This document shows positions 7,701-16,596 of a stretch of 31,613 bases of DNA, piece after piece. The notes beneath the pieces were generated by a model, which was not told the origin of the DNA, searched no databases, and saw only the letters and a list, made by a program, of their open reading frames with translations. The DNA is from an uncultured Veillonella sp. (lineage in GTDB: Bacteria; Bacillota; Negativicutes; Veillonellales; Veillonellaceae). The position numbers and the translations under genes were made by a program. The stretch spans positions 1 through 31,613 of the forward strand of contig NZ_CALLVP010000027.1 of the NCBI RefSeq assembly GCF_938010505.1, written 5' to 3'. Position 1 is the stretch's first letter, and each line of letters begins with the position of its first letter.

Positions 7701-8392
7701 TCTTTACCTCCTGTTTCATTAGGCTTTATATGCTCTTCTCTGAAGGTTCCTGTAAAAGCTGGAATAGCTAATTCATTTTCTTCCTTTATGGTTACCTTTA
7801 TGCCCCAGTGTTTCAAGGAATCTACCACACCACCTCGCATGGTGAGCGCAGAATTTAATGTTTTTGGGTCACCAATCGCTTTAACTGTAAAAGGAGCCCC
7901 AAAAACCTTACCATTCACAGTAATAGTCGGACCAGAGCATCGTATTTCAGAAGTCCCTATGAGACGTTGATCATTGATAGCTATCGCCTCAGCCCCACCA
8001 GCTCGCAATTCATTAACAATACGTAAAATATCTTCATCATGAATTACATATAAATTAGGATTTTCACCACTTTGAATTGGCTTTAAGCTATCCTCAATTA
8101 ATACACTAACACCCGTACCTTTAACATTAGTTAAAGCTGCTTTCATCATCAACTGTTCATCTGCTTTAACATTGCTACTAGCACCAGACTGTTTAAGTTC
8201 TTCTATTTGTTTTAACAATGCATCACGTTCACTTTGAGCCTCTCGTAATTGTACGGCTAAATCACCAGCCCGTTGTAAACGGATATTTTCTTCTATATTA
8301 TCTTGAGTCATCTTATATTGAGTAACAACCATGAAACCCAATATACAACTGACTAAGGCTATTGCCCACCGTTCGTGTCTCACGACAATCAT
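7697..8392 (-). CDS. DUF881 (YlxW/YlxX-like) membrane-anchored protein
   Basis: The 231-residue protein has one N-terminal membrane segment (about 10-25, AIALVSCILGFMVV) and a coiled coil (about 30-72, rich in Gln, Glu, Arg and Leu). A folded domain follows with GTGVSVLIEDS, VIHDEDILRIVNELRAGGAEAIAINDQRL and CSGPTITVNG, all typical of DUF881. It belongs to a Firmicutes family located in division clusters and is probably exposed outside the cytoplasmic membrane; its exact role is unknown. It follows ftsQ with no gap and overlaps the DUF1290 start. Confidence 0.85.
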   Translation of the reverse strand: MIVVRHERWAIALVSCILGFMVVTQYKMTQDNIEENIRLQRAGDLAVQLREAQSERDALLKQIEELKQSGASSNVKADEQLMMKAALTNVKGTGVSVLIEDSLKPIQSGENPNLYVIHDEDILRIVNELRAGGAEAIAINDQRLIGTSEIRCSGPTITVNGKVFGAPFTVKAIGDPKTLNSALTMRGGVVDSLKHWGIKVTIKEENELAIPAFTGTFREEHIKPNETGGKE

Positions 8393-9274
8393 CTACCTTT
8401 TATCTTCAACATGACCTTGCTTATCTTGTTTTTTATCATCCTTCTTAGTAGATGAATCTTCTGTTGTCTTTGTTCCAGGCTGATGCTTTTTAACTTCCGG
8501 TATTACATCAGTTTTTATATATGGCGATGAAACATTAACATCTATATATTGTACATTGCTATGTGTTGTCTTAATATCTTGTAACATAGACTGAGTTAAC
8601 TCGGCTTTTTTAGGTAAATCTTTACTATCCCCTAATCTAATTTGCACCCCCGATACGGTATACGCCATTATTGCATCAGGATCTCCTATATTGACTTCTG
8701 CAATATTCTTAAAGGTGCTCTCATCAAGAGAGTTCAAGTATTCAAGAGCCGCCAAAATGGGCTTATCCACAACGGTATCACCTAACAAAATATTTCCCGC
8801 CTTAACGCCTGATATCATCGGTACCGACGTATCTTGTATTGCAGGCTCTGATGCAATCACTTGACCTTTACTGTCAAGTGTTAAATAACCAAACTGAGCT
8901 GGTACAACTGCAACAGCCTTGCGTTCTATGACACGTACAACCATTGTAAATGGCAATTGATAACTAATTTGGGCCTCTTCAACCCGTAAGTCTTTCGCCA
9001 ATCTAGTTTTTAATTTCTCTGTACTAATTTGCAATATATTTACAGGTTCATGAATATCCCCTGCTACCATTACATCTTGTACAGTTACCTTATCCGATCC
9101 TACAATTTTTAAGGATCCAAAAGGAATAGGTAGTGTAAACAATCCCACCAACACGAGAGTAACTGCACCACCGATTTTTAGCACTCGTTTTCTAAATACA
9201 GCCCGTTCATCTTGAACAGGTGTAGCAGACTGCATCTCCCCAGAGTTGGATGGATGGTATTTCTTATCATCCAT
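8393..9274 (-). CDS. ftsQ: Cell division protein FtsQ/DivIB
   Basis: This bitopic divisome protein has 293 residues. The cytoplasmic N-terminus (1-30) leads to a membrane helix at about 33-52 (GGAVTLVLVGLFTLPIP). A POTRA domain (about 52-120, with SLKIVGSDKVTVQDVMVAG and PFTMVVRVIERKAVAVVP) and a beta domain to about 250 follow. The C-terminal 40 residues are a highly charged Lys/Asp/Ser/Thr tail. In known systems FtsQ links FtsL/FtsB-type proteins to septal wall synthesis. It lies between ddl and the DUF881 gene, its normal dcw position. Confidence 0.9.
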   Translation of the reverse strand: MDDKKYHPSNSGEMQSATPVQDERAVFRKRVLKIGGAVTLVLVGLFTLPIPFGSLKIVGSDKVTVQDVMVAGDIHEPVNILQISTEKLKTRLAKDLRVEEAQISYQLPFTMVVRVIERKAVAVVPAQFGYLTLDSKGQVIASEPAIQDTSVPMISGVKAGNILLGDTVVDKPILAALEYLNSLDESTFKNIAEVNIGDPDAIMAYTVSGVQIRLGDSKDLPKKAELTQSMLQDIKTTHSNVQYIDVNVSSPYIKTDVIPEVKKHQPGTKTTEDSSTKKDDKKQDKQGHVEDKR

Positions 9275-9302
9275 AGTTAACTCCTTATGTTCTATTCAGC
9301 CC

Positions 9303-10235
9303 TTAAAATTTCCCTATACTAGCTGTTAATAGAATTTTTTCACATAATGTTGGGAAATCAATTCCCATTTCGTTAGCTGCCTTCGGTACTAAAGACGTTG
9401 CCGTCATACCAGGCACCGTATTGTATTCTAGAACATACATTTTATCTGCATGATCTGTCATAATATCAACACGAATAACCCCACTACCTTGTACTTCGCA
9501 ATACACAAGTTCCCCAATGCGTTGCATTTCAGCAGTCATTTTTTCACTGATAGGCGCAGGCACTAAATATTCTGTAGCACCTACAGTATATTTACTTTTA
9601 TAATCATATTCCCCAGAATATGGACGAATTTCAATTACTGACAATGCCTTACCATCTAAAACAGCTACAGTAAATTCGCGACCATCAAGAAATTGCTCTA
9701 CTACAAGAATTGGATCATATGTAAGAGCCTCTGTGACAGCAGCCTCCAATTGTGCCTCATCACGAACGATAGTGACGCCAATACTAGAGCCTTGAGTAGC
9801 AGATTTTACAACTACAGGAATTGTAAACTGTTTACGAATATGTCCTATGATAGCTTCTGCAGATTCTAGATTACCATTAAAGGATTCAGAAGCAGCTGTT
9901 GGAATATTAGCACCTTTGAAAACATCCTTACTTACTTTTTTATTCATCCCTACTGCATGGGCCATAATACCAGAGCCAGTATACGGGATTTCTGCCATTT
10001 CAAGTAACCCTTGTAATGCACCATCCTCACCATAACGGCCATGAATGGCATTAAATACAATTTCGCCACCTAAGGATTCGATATCATGCAAAACAGTTCG
10101 TGGATTAAGTTCTAAAGCTTTAGCTTTATACCCTTTGCTCACAAGCGCTTCAGCAATAGCTGTACCTGTACGTCGAGATACTTCAGCCTCTTTGGAAGGA
10201 CCACCCATCAATACGATTATTTGTTTATCTTTCAT
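9303..10235 (-). CDS. ddl: D-alanine--D-alanine ligase
   Basis: The ATP-grasp enzyme makes the D-Ala-D-Ala dipeptide for MurF. Visible motifs are GGPSKEAEVS at the N-terminus, NAIHGRYGEDG (62-72), KSATQGSSIGV (144-154), EYDYKSKYT (209-217) and the metal-binding EYNTVPGMT near the C-terminus. K215 and Y216 fit the tyrosine form typical of D-Ala-D-Ala rather than D-Ala-D-lactate ligases. Length (310) is normal. Its ATG overlaps the murC stop codon (TAATG), so the two are translationally coupled. Confidence 0.96.
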   Translation of the reverse strand: MKDKQIIVLMGGPSKEAEVSRRTGTAIAEALVSKGYKAKALELNPRTVLHDIESLGGEIVFNAIHGRYGEDGALQGLLEMAEIPYTGSGIMAHAVGMNKKVSKDVFKGANIPTAASESFNGNLESAEAIIGHIRKQFTIPVVVKSATQGSSIGVTIVRDEAQLEAAVTEALTYDPILVVEQFLDGREFTVAVLDGKALSVIEIRPYSGEYDYKSKYTVGATEYLVPAPISEKMTAEMQRIGELVYCEVQGSGVIRVDIMTDHADKMYVLEYNTVPGMTATSLVPKAANEMGIDFPTLCEKILLTASIGKF

Positions 10236-11614
10236 TACAAGCCTTCCTCCAATATTGCTAATAATTTTGGCCCATATTGATTGATAGAGCCAGCACCCAT
10301 AGTGATAACCAGATCATTAGGTCGTACAACCTTAGCCAACATAGCCGGCATATCATCAACGGACGGAACATAATGTACAACCTTATGTGTAGCAGCTTCA
10401 ACAGCATCAGGAATGGTGCGTCCGTCGATACCCGCAATCGGATCTTCACCGGAGCTATAAATATCTGTCATATAGATTTCATCAGCACTGGTAAAAGCCG
10501 TAGCAAATTCATCTTTTAATAAACTGGTACGAGAATATCGATGCGGTTGAAACACACAAATAACGCGATGTTTTTCAAGTTCTTTTGCCGCTTTTAAAGT
10601 CGCTTTAATCTCTGTTGGATGATGAGCATAATCATCGACAACCCACACGCCAGCAACATGACCTTTCGTTTCAAAACGTCGTTTTGCACCGATAAATTTA
10701 GCCAACCCTTTTGTAATAAAGCGGTTCTCTACACCACAACATTCATGAGCCACAATAAATGCCGCCAAGGAATTTAATACATTATGCTCTCCTGGCACAT
10801 GCAAGCTGATACGACTCATGTTAATACCCTTATGATATACATCAAACACCAAGGAAGAGTCTACATAATGAATATTTTTAGCTACATAATCGTTACTATC
10901 CTTTAAGCCATAAGTAATAAAATTGCGTTTTACGCGACTCATGACATAACAAATATTTTCATTATCTCCACATACGACAGCCTTGCCCGTTTCCGGTAAA
11001 GTTTCGACGAACTCACAAAAAGCATTTAACAAGTTGTCCATAGTCTTATAATGATCCATGTGATCATCTTCAATATTAGTAATTACGATAGTGTGAGGAC
11101 GTAATTTCAAGAAAGAACCATCACTCTCATCCGCTTCTACAACGGAGAAATGACCTTTTCCAAGGCAGCTGCTGCCTTTAAGATAATCCACTTCACCACC
11201 GATTATAACAGTAGGATCAGCATTAGCTTCCACCAAAATTTGTCCAATCATAGAGGTTGTAGAAGTTTTACCATGTGCACCTGCTACTGCAATACCATCT
11301 GTTACATCTAACACAGCTTTTACAATATCAGAGCGATGTAAAATTGCAATACCTTGTTCTTTAGCGGCAACGATTTCAGGATTATCTTCACGAATCGCTG
11401 TAGAACGAACTACGGCATCAACACCATTTACATATTCTTTATTATGACCGATATGAACCGTGGCTCCCATATCTCTAAACTTAGAAATAACTGCAGATTC
11501 AGCTACATCTGAGCCGGATACATCATAGCCTTTTTGAATCAAAATATTCGCTATCGCACGCATACCAGATCCACCAATACCGATAAGGTGAATCTTATGA
11601 ATACCGTCTAACAT
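10235..11614 (-). CDS. murC: UDP-N-acetylmuramate--L-alanine ligase MurC
   Basis: MurC adds L-alanine to UDP-MurNAc, the first amino acid of the stem peptide. The 459-residue protein has the N-terminal dinucleotide-like IHLIGIGGSGMRAIA (8-22), the ATP loop GAHGKTSTT (112-120), VVEADESDGSF in the central domain, and a C-terminal domain with DDYAHHPTEI and FQPHRYSRT. ADESD and YAHHPTEI distinguish MurC from MurD/E/F. It lies between murG (14-base gap) and ddl (1-base overlap). Confidence 0.97.
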   Translation of the reverse strand: MLDGIHKIHLIGIGGSGMRAIANILIQKGYDVSGSDVAESAVISKFRDMGATVHIGHNKEYVNGVDAVVRSTAIREDNPEIVAAKEQGIAILHRSDIVKAVLDVTDGIAVAGAHGKTSTTSMIGQILVEANADPTVIIGGEVDYLKGSSCLGKGHFSVVEADESDGSFLKLRPHTIVITNIEDDHMDHYKTMDNLLNAFCEFVETLPETGKAVVCGDNENICYVMSRVKRNFITYGLKDSNDYVAKNIHYVDSSLVFDVYHKGINMSRISLHVPGEHNVLNSLAAFIVAHECCGVENRFITKGLAKFIGAKRRFETKGHVAGVWVVDDYAHHPTEIKATLKAAKELEKHRVICVFQPHRYSRTSLLKDEFATAFTSADEIYMTDIYSSGEDPIAGIDGRTIPDAVEAATHKVVHYVPSVDDMPAMLAKVVRPNDLVITMGAGSINQYGPKLLAILEEGL

Positions 11615-11628
11615 AAAACCTCTCCTTG

Positions 11629-12738
11629 TTACTTTGCAATAGATAATGCTAATTTTGCAATATCATGAGCCGCATTTGGTTTTCCCAACTGCAATGCTCT
11701 TTCTCCCATTTGTGCCAACAAATCACGGTTGGCCATAAACATCTCGATTTCCCCTATTAAATCGTGAGCACTCAACATTTTATCTACAATCATGTGAGCC
11801 GCCCCTTGTTGTACAAAAATACGCGCATTATAGGTTTGATGATCTTCAGCTGCGTATGGATACGGTATCAATACGGATGGAATACCGCGAACTGCTAGTT
11901 CCGCAAGACCTATAGCACCAGATCTAAATACTGCTAAATCAGCTGCTGCTAGTGCTTTTGGCATATCATGTAAATACGGCAAAATTAAAGATGAGCTACC
12001 TAAGCCATCCCCATCGGTAATGCCCAATTGAGATAAAACAGATTCATATTCTCCGTTTCCCGTAATATGGATTAATTTAATACCTTTCATACCTTGGAAA
12101 TGCTTATGTACATCTACCATAGCCTTATTAATAGTTCTTGCCCCTCGAGAACCACCTGCTATCAGTACTGTAAAAGTATCATCACTTAAGTTGAAATAAT
12201 TACGTCCCTCTGTTCTAGAGTCAACTAACACATCAGGACGAACTGGGTTCCCAGTATAGACTACGCGTTTTGCATTAGAAAAAGATGATTCTGCATCTTT
12301 ATAGCCCATAGCTACCACATCAACAAAACGACTCAAAATTTTATTAGTAATGCCTGCTATGACATTCTGTTCTTGAATTATAGTAGGAATATTATGTAAT
12401 GCTGCAGCCAAGAGAACAGGACCACATACATAACCTCCCGTACCAATAACCACATCAGGTTTAAACTTACAAACTATAGCATTAGCTTTTACAATGCCTA
12501 AAGCAGTTTTACCTAATGTGACTAATGTACCTAACGATAATTGACGTTGCAAGCCTTGCACAGGAATCGTAGTAAACTCTATCCCTTCTTTAGGAACTAA
12601 TGTAGCCTCAAGACCTTGCTTGGTGCCAACATATAACACCTTTGCATCAGGATTTTGTTTCATGATTTCCTTATATATAGTTATTGCTGGATATATATGT
12701 CCACCAGTGCCACCACCTGAAATAATAATACGTTTCAT
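11629..12738 (-). CDS. murG: Lipid II synthase MurG (N-acetylglucosaminyltransferase)
   Basis: MurG transfers GlcNAc from UDP-GlcNAc to lipid I at the inner face of the membrane. The preferred start is ATG 12738, giving 369 residues beginning MKRIIISGGGTGGHIYPA. It has GGAGG about 10 bases upstream and overlaps the murD stop by one base (TAATG). An in-frame extension to 12774 would add 12 residues inside murD and lacks family support. Motifs are GGGTGGH, GTGGYVCGP, QEQNVIAG, GGSRGA and the donor-binding SGAIGLAELAVRGIPSVLIPYPYAAEDHQ, quoted here by its core SGAIGLAEL and PYPYAAEDHQ. No ftsW lies between murD and this gene. Confidence 0.96.
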   Translation of the reverse strand: MKRIIISGGGTGGHIYPAITIYKEIMKQNPDAKVLYVGTKQGLEATLVPKEGIEFTTIPVQGLQRQLSLGTLVTLGKTALGIVKANAIVCKFKPDVVIGTGGYVCGPVLLAAALHNIPTIIQEQNVIAGITNKILSRFVDVVAMGYKDAESSFSNAKRVVYTGNPVRPDVLVDSRTEGRNYFNLSDDTFTVLIAGGSRGARTINKAMVDVHKHFQGMKGIKLIHITGNGEYESVLSQLGITDGDGLGSSSLILPYLHDMPKALAAADLAVFRSGAIGLAELAVRGIPSVLIPYPYAAEDHQTYNARIFVQQGAAHMIVDKMLSAHDLIGEIEMFMANRDLLAQMGERALQLGKPNAAHDIAKLALSIAK

Positions 12739-14108
12739 TAATGGTGTCCTCCCTCTTGCAACATATGAACACAACGTTTAAAGTCATCCCCACGTTCTTC
12801 AAAACAGCTGTACCAGTCAAAACTTGAACAAGCTGGAGATAACAATACAATATCGCCAGTCTCCGCCAATTTATAACCTTGCTCTACTGCTTCTTTCATG
12901 GATGAAGCGCGATAAATAGGCTCCACACCAGCCTTTTTTGCCGCCTCTTCAAAGCGATCTGCCGCTTCTCCCATGAAAATAACAGCTTTAGTATGCTCTT
13001 TAACTAGCTGCATAAAATCTTCTAAAGGTGTCATTTTATCATGACCACCAGCTAATAAAATAACGAATTGTTCAAAGGATTCTAATGCTTTAACTACAGA
13101 ATCTACATTAGTAGCTTTAGAGTCATTATAAAATGCAATCCCATCAATGGTCTTAACTCGCTCTAATCGATGTTCAACTCCATGGAACTCGCTAATAATG
13201 TGATGAATTTTCTCTGTAGTTACGCCTAAAGCATGAGACAAAGCAATAACGGTCAATATATTTTCAATATTATGACTGCCTGGAATATGAATATCTTCAT
13301 CTCCAATAACAGATTTTACTACACCATCTTTCGCAACATAGCATTGCCCATCAGCATAATAAGCACCATTCTCTACGGTTTGCTTTTGACTAATTTGTAA
13401 AATATGGCTAGGCACACGGTGCTCCATATCGGCTACAATGGGATCGTCAATATTAAGTACTAAAAAATCTGTACTCAATTGATTTTCAAAGATGCGTTCC
13501 TTAGCAGCAATATAGTTTTCCATCGTCTTATGACGAGCCAAATGATCGGGCGTAATATTGAGCATAATAGCCCCAATAGGTCTAAAATGCTTGATTGTTT
13601 CTAATTGATAACTAGATAATTCGGCTACTAAAAAACCATCTGCAGGCATAGAGTATGCCACTTCACTAAGGGAATCACCAATATTCCCACCGACGCGAAC
13701 TGGTTTTCCAGAGCCTTCTAGAACCTTAGTTAATAAAGTTGTTGTAGTAGTCTTACCATTTGTACCAGTAACAGCTACGATAGGTGATTTAGATACTTCA
13801 TAAGCTAATTCTACTTCACTGACCACGTCAATTCCACGAGTCTGAGCTACTTTCACAATCGGAATATCCAAAGAAATGCCTGGAGAAATGACGATACGAT
13901 CCACGCCATCTAGCAAGGATTCGTCTTGACGCCCTGTAATAATATTTACCCCTGCTGCAACGAGTCGTGTCTCCTCAGCTATAGGCAGTGTCACGGGCTT
14001 ATAATCATTTAACACAACATGCGCACCCACTTGAGCTAATACCCAAGACGCACCTATACCGCTAGCTCCAGCGCCAAGAACAAGTATATGTTTATCTCCG
14101 TATTCCAT
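12738..14108 (-). CDS. murD: UDP-N-acetylmuramoylalanine--D-glutamate ligase MurD
   Basis: MurD adds D-glutamate to UDP-MurNAc-L-Ala. The 456-residue protein has an N-terminal Rossmann-like LVLGAGASGIGAS (9-21), the ATP loop VTGTNGKTTTT (113-123), ELSSYQLE, NITPDHLARH and YNDSKATNVDS, then the C-terminal HDKMTPLEDF and LLSPACSSFDWYSCFEERGD segments typical of MurD. The end is overlapped by the murG start. An 83-base gap without visible signals separates it from mraY. Confidence 0.97.
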   Translation of the reverse strand: MEYGDKHILVLGAGASGIGASWVLAQVGAHVVLNDYKPVTLPIAEETRLVAAGVNIITGRQDESLLDGVDRIVISPGISLDIPIVKVAQTRGIDVVSEVELAYEVSKSPIVAVTGTNGKTTTTTLLTKVLEGSGKPVRVGGNIGDSLSEVAYSMPADGFLVAELSSYQLETIKHFRPIGAIMLNITPDHLARHKTMENYIAAKERIFENQLSTDFLVLNIDDPIVADMEHRVPSHILQISQKQTVENGAYYADGQCYVAKDGVVKSVIGDEDIHIPGSHNIENILTVIALSHALGVTTEKIHHIISEFHGVEHRLERVKTIDGIAFYNDSKATNVDSVVKALESFEQFVILLAGGHDKMTPLEDFMQLVKEHTKAVIFMGEAADRFEEAAKKAGVEPIYRASSMKEAVEQGYKLAETGDIVLLSPACSSFDWYSCFEERGDDFKRCVHMLQEGGHH

Positions 14109-14191
14109 CTATATCACCTAAATTATCTACAAAACTATGTATTCCTATCTAATAAGCATACCATTATTTGTGGCTTCCGTTAAGTATTATC

Positions 14192-15178
14192 TTATAAAGT
14201 TATAGTGGCTAATACAACACCAATAATAGCTAATACAGCTCCACCAAACCAGAAACGGTTAACAACGGTTTGTTCTGCCCATCCAGAAAGTTCAAAATGG
14301 TGATGAATAGGGCTCATTTTAAATACGCGCACGCCCCGTGTTTTGAAAGAAATAACTTGAATAATAACAGATAATGCTTCCATAACAAAAATGCCACCAA
14401 TTACAACTAGTAACAATTCTGTTTTAGTTAAAATAGCCATTGCTGCAAAAGCACCGCCTAATGCCAAAGAGCCTGTATCCCCCATGAATACTTTTGCAGG
14501 ATTCACATTGTATACCAAGAAACCAAGGCATACGGCCGCTACAATAGCACCGAAGTAAGCAACACTTTCAGCACCGATAGAATTCGTCATAGATGCAGCC
14601 ATAAGGCCAATAACAGAGAAAGCTATCGCCGCTACTGCGGAAGTCCCGCTAGCAAGGCCATCAAGACCATCTGTTAAGTTAACTGCATTTGTTGCGCCTA
14701 CAATAATCAAGAATGCCAATACATAATAACCCCATCCCAATTGTAATTGTATATCTACAACAGGAATCCATAATGTGGTGGGAACAACCATAATTTCAGT
14801 AATACAATAACAGAATATAGCTGCCAAAACAAATTGCCCTAATAATTTTTGCTTCGCCGTCAAACCAAGATTACGTTTTTTAACGGCTTTTACAAAGTCA
14901 TCAAAAAAGCCTAACAAAGAATGACCTAGTGTTAGGAATAATAACATGCCAGTTCCCACATTCCACGGTGCAAATAATGCTACACCAATGACAAGGGCTA
15001 CCATCATAAAAGCACCGCCCATTGTTGGCGTACCAGCTTTTGCTTGATGACTTTCAGGACCTTCCTCACGAATACTTTGTTGTGCGTGCAAAGAACGCAA
15101 CATAGGAATACCTATTTTACCTAGTACCACCGTAATGATAAAGGTCGCTACGAAGGCTAATAAAATGTGATTTATCAT
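14192..15178 (-). CDS. mraY: Phospho-N-acetylmuramoyl-pentapeptide transferase MraY
   Basis: MraY makes lipid I by moving phospho-MurNAc-pentapeptide to undecaprenyl phosphate. The 328-residue protein has about ten membrane segments. Family motifs are present: GTPTMGGAF, the acidic FFDDFVK, NLTDGLDGLASG, the metal-binding FMGDTGSLALGG and MSPIHHHFELSGW near the C-terminus. It follows murF after a 58-base gap that contains a small hairpin. Confidence 0.97.
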   Translation of the reverse strand: MINHILLAFVATFIITVVLGKIGIPMLRSLHAQQSIREEGPESHQAKAGTPTMGGAFMMVALVIGVALFAPWNVGTGMLLFLTLGHSLLGFFDDFVKAVKKRNLGLTAKQKLLGQFVLAAIFCYCITEIMVVPTTLWIPVVDIQLQLGWGYYVLAFLIIVGATNAVNLTDGLDGLASGTSAVAAIAFSVIGLMAASMTNSIGAESVAYFGAIVAAVCLGFLVYNVNPAKVFMGDTGSLALGGAFAAMAILTKTELLLVVIGGIFVMEALSVIIQVISFKTRGVRVFKMSPIHHHFELSGWAEQTVVNRFWFGGAVLAIIGVVLATITL

Positions 15179-15208
15179 ATGAATCCTCTACTTATCAATA
15201 AATAGATG

Positions 15209-15230
15209 ACGGCTAGATACAACTAGCCGT
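15209..15230 (-). other. Hairpin between murF and mraY
   Basis: The 8-bp arms ACGGCTAG and CTAGCCGT enclose a 6-base loop just past the murF stop. No T run follows, so this is more likely an RNA-processing or stability element, or a weak attenuator, than a full terminator. Confidence 0.4.
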
Positions 15231-15236
15231 TACCTT

Positions 15237-16595
15237 TTATTCTCGATCCTTTAATTCTTCAACAACGCGCTCCATTCGTAAACCGCGAGATCCTTTTACA
15301 AGAATAACATCCCCTTTTTCACGAATATCACTGTATGCGTTTGCCATTTCTAAATGACTCTTACAACGGAATGCAGTTAAACCTGCTTTTTTCGCTTCCT
15401 TTGCAATAAAGGCAGCAGCATCACCAAAGGTAAATACAACACTATATCCCTCTTCAGCAAGCAATTGACCGATTTCGCGATGTGCTTCTTCAGAGAAGTC
15501 GCCGAGCTCGAGCATATCGCCGAGCATTGCAATTTTACGCTTACCTTCCAATTGACCAAGCGCTTTAATCGCTTCAGCCATGGATGAAGGATTTGCATTA
15601 TAAGCGTCATTTAAGATAACAATATCTTCAAACGGAACGATTTCTTGACGCATTGGAGTTCCAGTAAACTCACTCAAACCTTTACGAATTGTATTTGATT
15701 TTATGCCTAACACACGGCCTGCGACGATAGCCGCCAATGCATCATACACATTGTGTTCACCAATCATAGGTAAGAAGATATCAAAAACTTCGTCATAACA
15801 CTTACAGGTAAACTTAATACCATCTTTTTTATAGCGCAAATGACTACCAATACAGGTAGCATTACGTTCAATACCATACGTAATAGTTTTACCTTTAGCT
15901 AAGCTATCCATTGCTTTTACATATGGATCGTCCTCATTAAGGATAGCCACACTATTTTCAGGCAAGCAACGAATCAACTCACCTTTTGCTTCAGCAATGG
16001 CTTCGCGAGAACCTAAAAGCTCGATGTGACTAGTACCAACATTGGTAATAATCCCCATCGTTGGTTCTGCAATCAACGCCAGTTCTTCAATTTGGCCGAG
16101 GCCACGCATACCCATTTCAACAACACAGGCTTCATGCTCAGCGGTCAAACGTAACAAGGTTTTTGGTAAGCCAATTTCATTGTTATAGTTTTTCTCAGTT
16201 TTTAATACATTAAATTCTGTACCAAGTACGGCTGCCACCATTTCTTTTGTTGTAGTCTTACCAGATGAACCAGTAATAGCAACTACAGGAATATCAAAAC
16301 GGCGCCGATGATAACGTGCCAAATTTTGATATGCTACCAAAGTATTGTCTACCTCGATACAAGCAATGCCTTTTACAGCACGTCCTTTTTCAACGATAGC
16401 TCCTGTAGCACCTTTTTCAATAGCCGTATTAATAAAATCATGACCATCAAAGGTGTCACCTTTTAATGCTACAAATAAAAATCCTGATTCAATGGTTCTC
16501 GTATCAGTAGATATGTCTAAAAACTTAATATTGTCGGTATGTGCACTTGTCCCCTGTGTGGCCTCCACTACTTGAGACAATGTAAATTCTGCCAT
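15237..16595 (-). CDS. murF: UDP-MurNAc-tripeptide--D-Ala-D-Ala ligase MurF
   Basis: MurF attaches D-Ala-D-Ala, completing the pentapeptide. The chosen start is ATG 16595 (452 residues, MAEFTLSQVVEATQG), with AAGGAG 8 bases upstream and only one base between the murE stop and this ATG. A longer frame to 16637 lies within murE and looks unrelated. Motifs are SGFLFVALKGDTFDGHDF (substrate-binding domain), the ATP loop AITGSSGKTTTKEM, NVGTSHIELLGSREAIAEAK (core TSHIELLGS), NDAYNANPSSM and MLGDMLELGDFSEEAH, the last typical of MurF. Confidence 0.96.
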   Translation of the reverse strand: MAEFTLSQVVEATQGTSAHTDNIKFLDISTDTRTIESGFLFVALKGDTFDGHDFINTAIEKGATGAIVEKGRAVKGIACIEVDNTLVAYQNLARYHRRRFDIPVVAITGSSGKTTTKEMVAAVLGTEFNVLKTEKNYNNEIGLPKTLLRLTAEHEACVVEMGMRGLGQIEELALIAEPTMGIITNVGTSHIELLGSREAIAEAKGELIRCLPENSVAILNEDDPYVKAMDSLAKGKTITYGIERNATCIGSHLRYKKDGIKFTCKCYDEVFDIFLPMIGEHNVYDALAAIVAGRVLGIKSNTIRKGLSEFTGTPMRQEIVPFEDIVILNDAYNANPSSMAEAIKALGQLEGKRKIAMLGDMLELGDFSEEAHREIGQLLAEEGYSVVFTFGDAAAFIAKEAKKAGLTAFRCKSHLEMANAYSDIREKGDVILVKGSRGLRMERVVEELKDRE

Positions 16596-16596
16596 A

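Noticed and set aside
12739..12774. Longer MurG start inside murD
   Set aside because: The added 12 residues have no family counterpart, and the ATG at 12738 has a proper ribosome binding site and the TAATG coupling seen elsewhere in this cluster.
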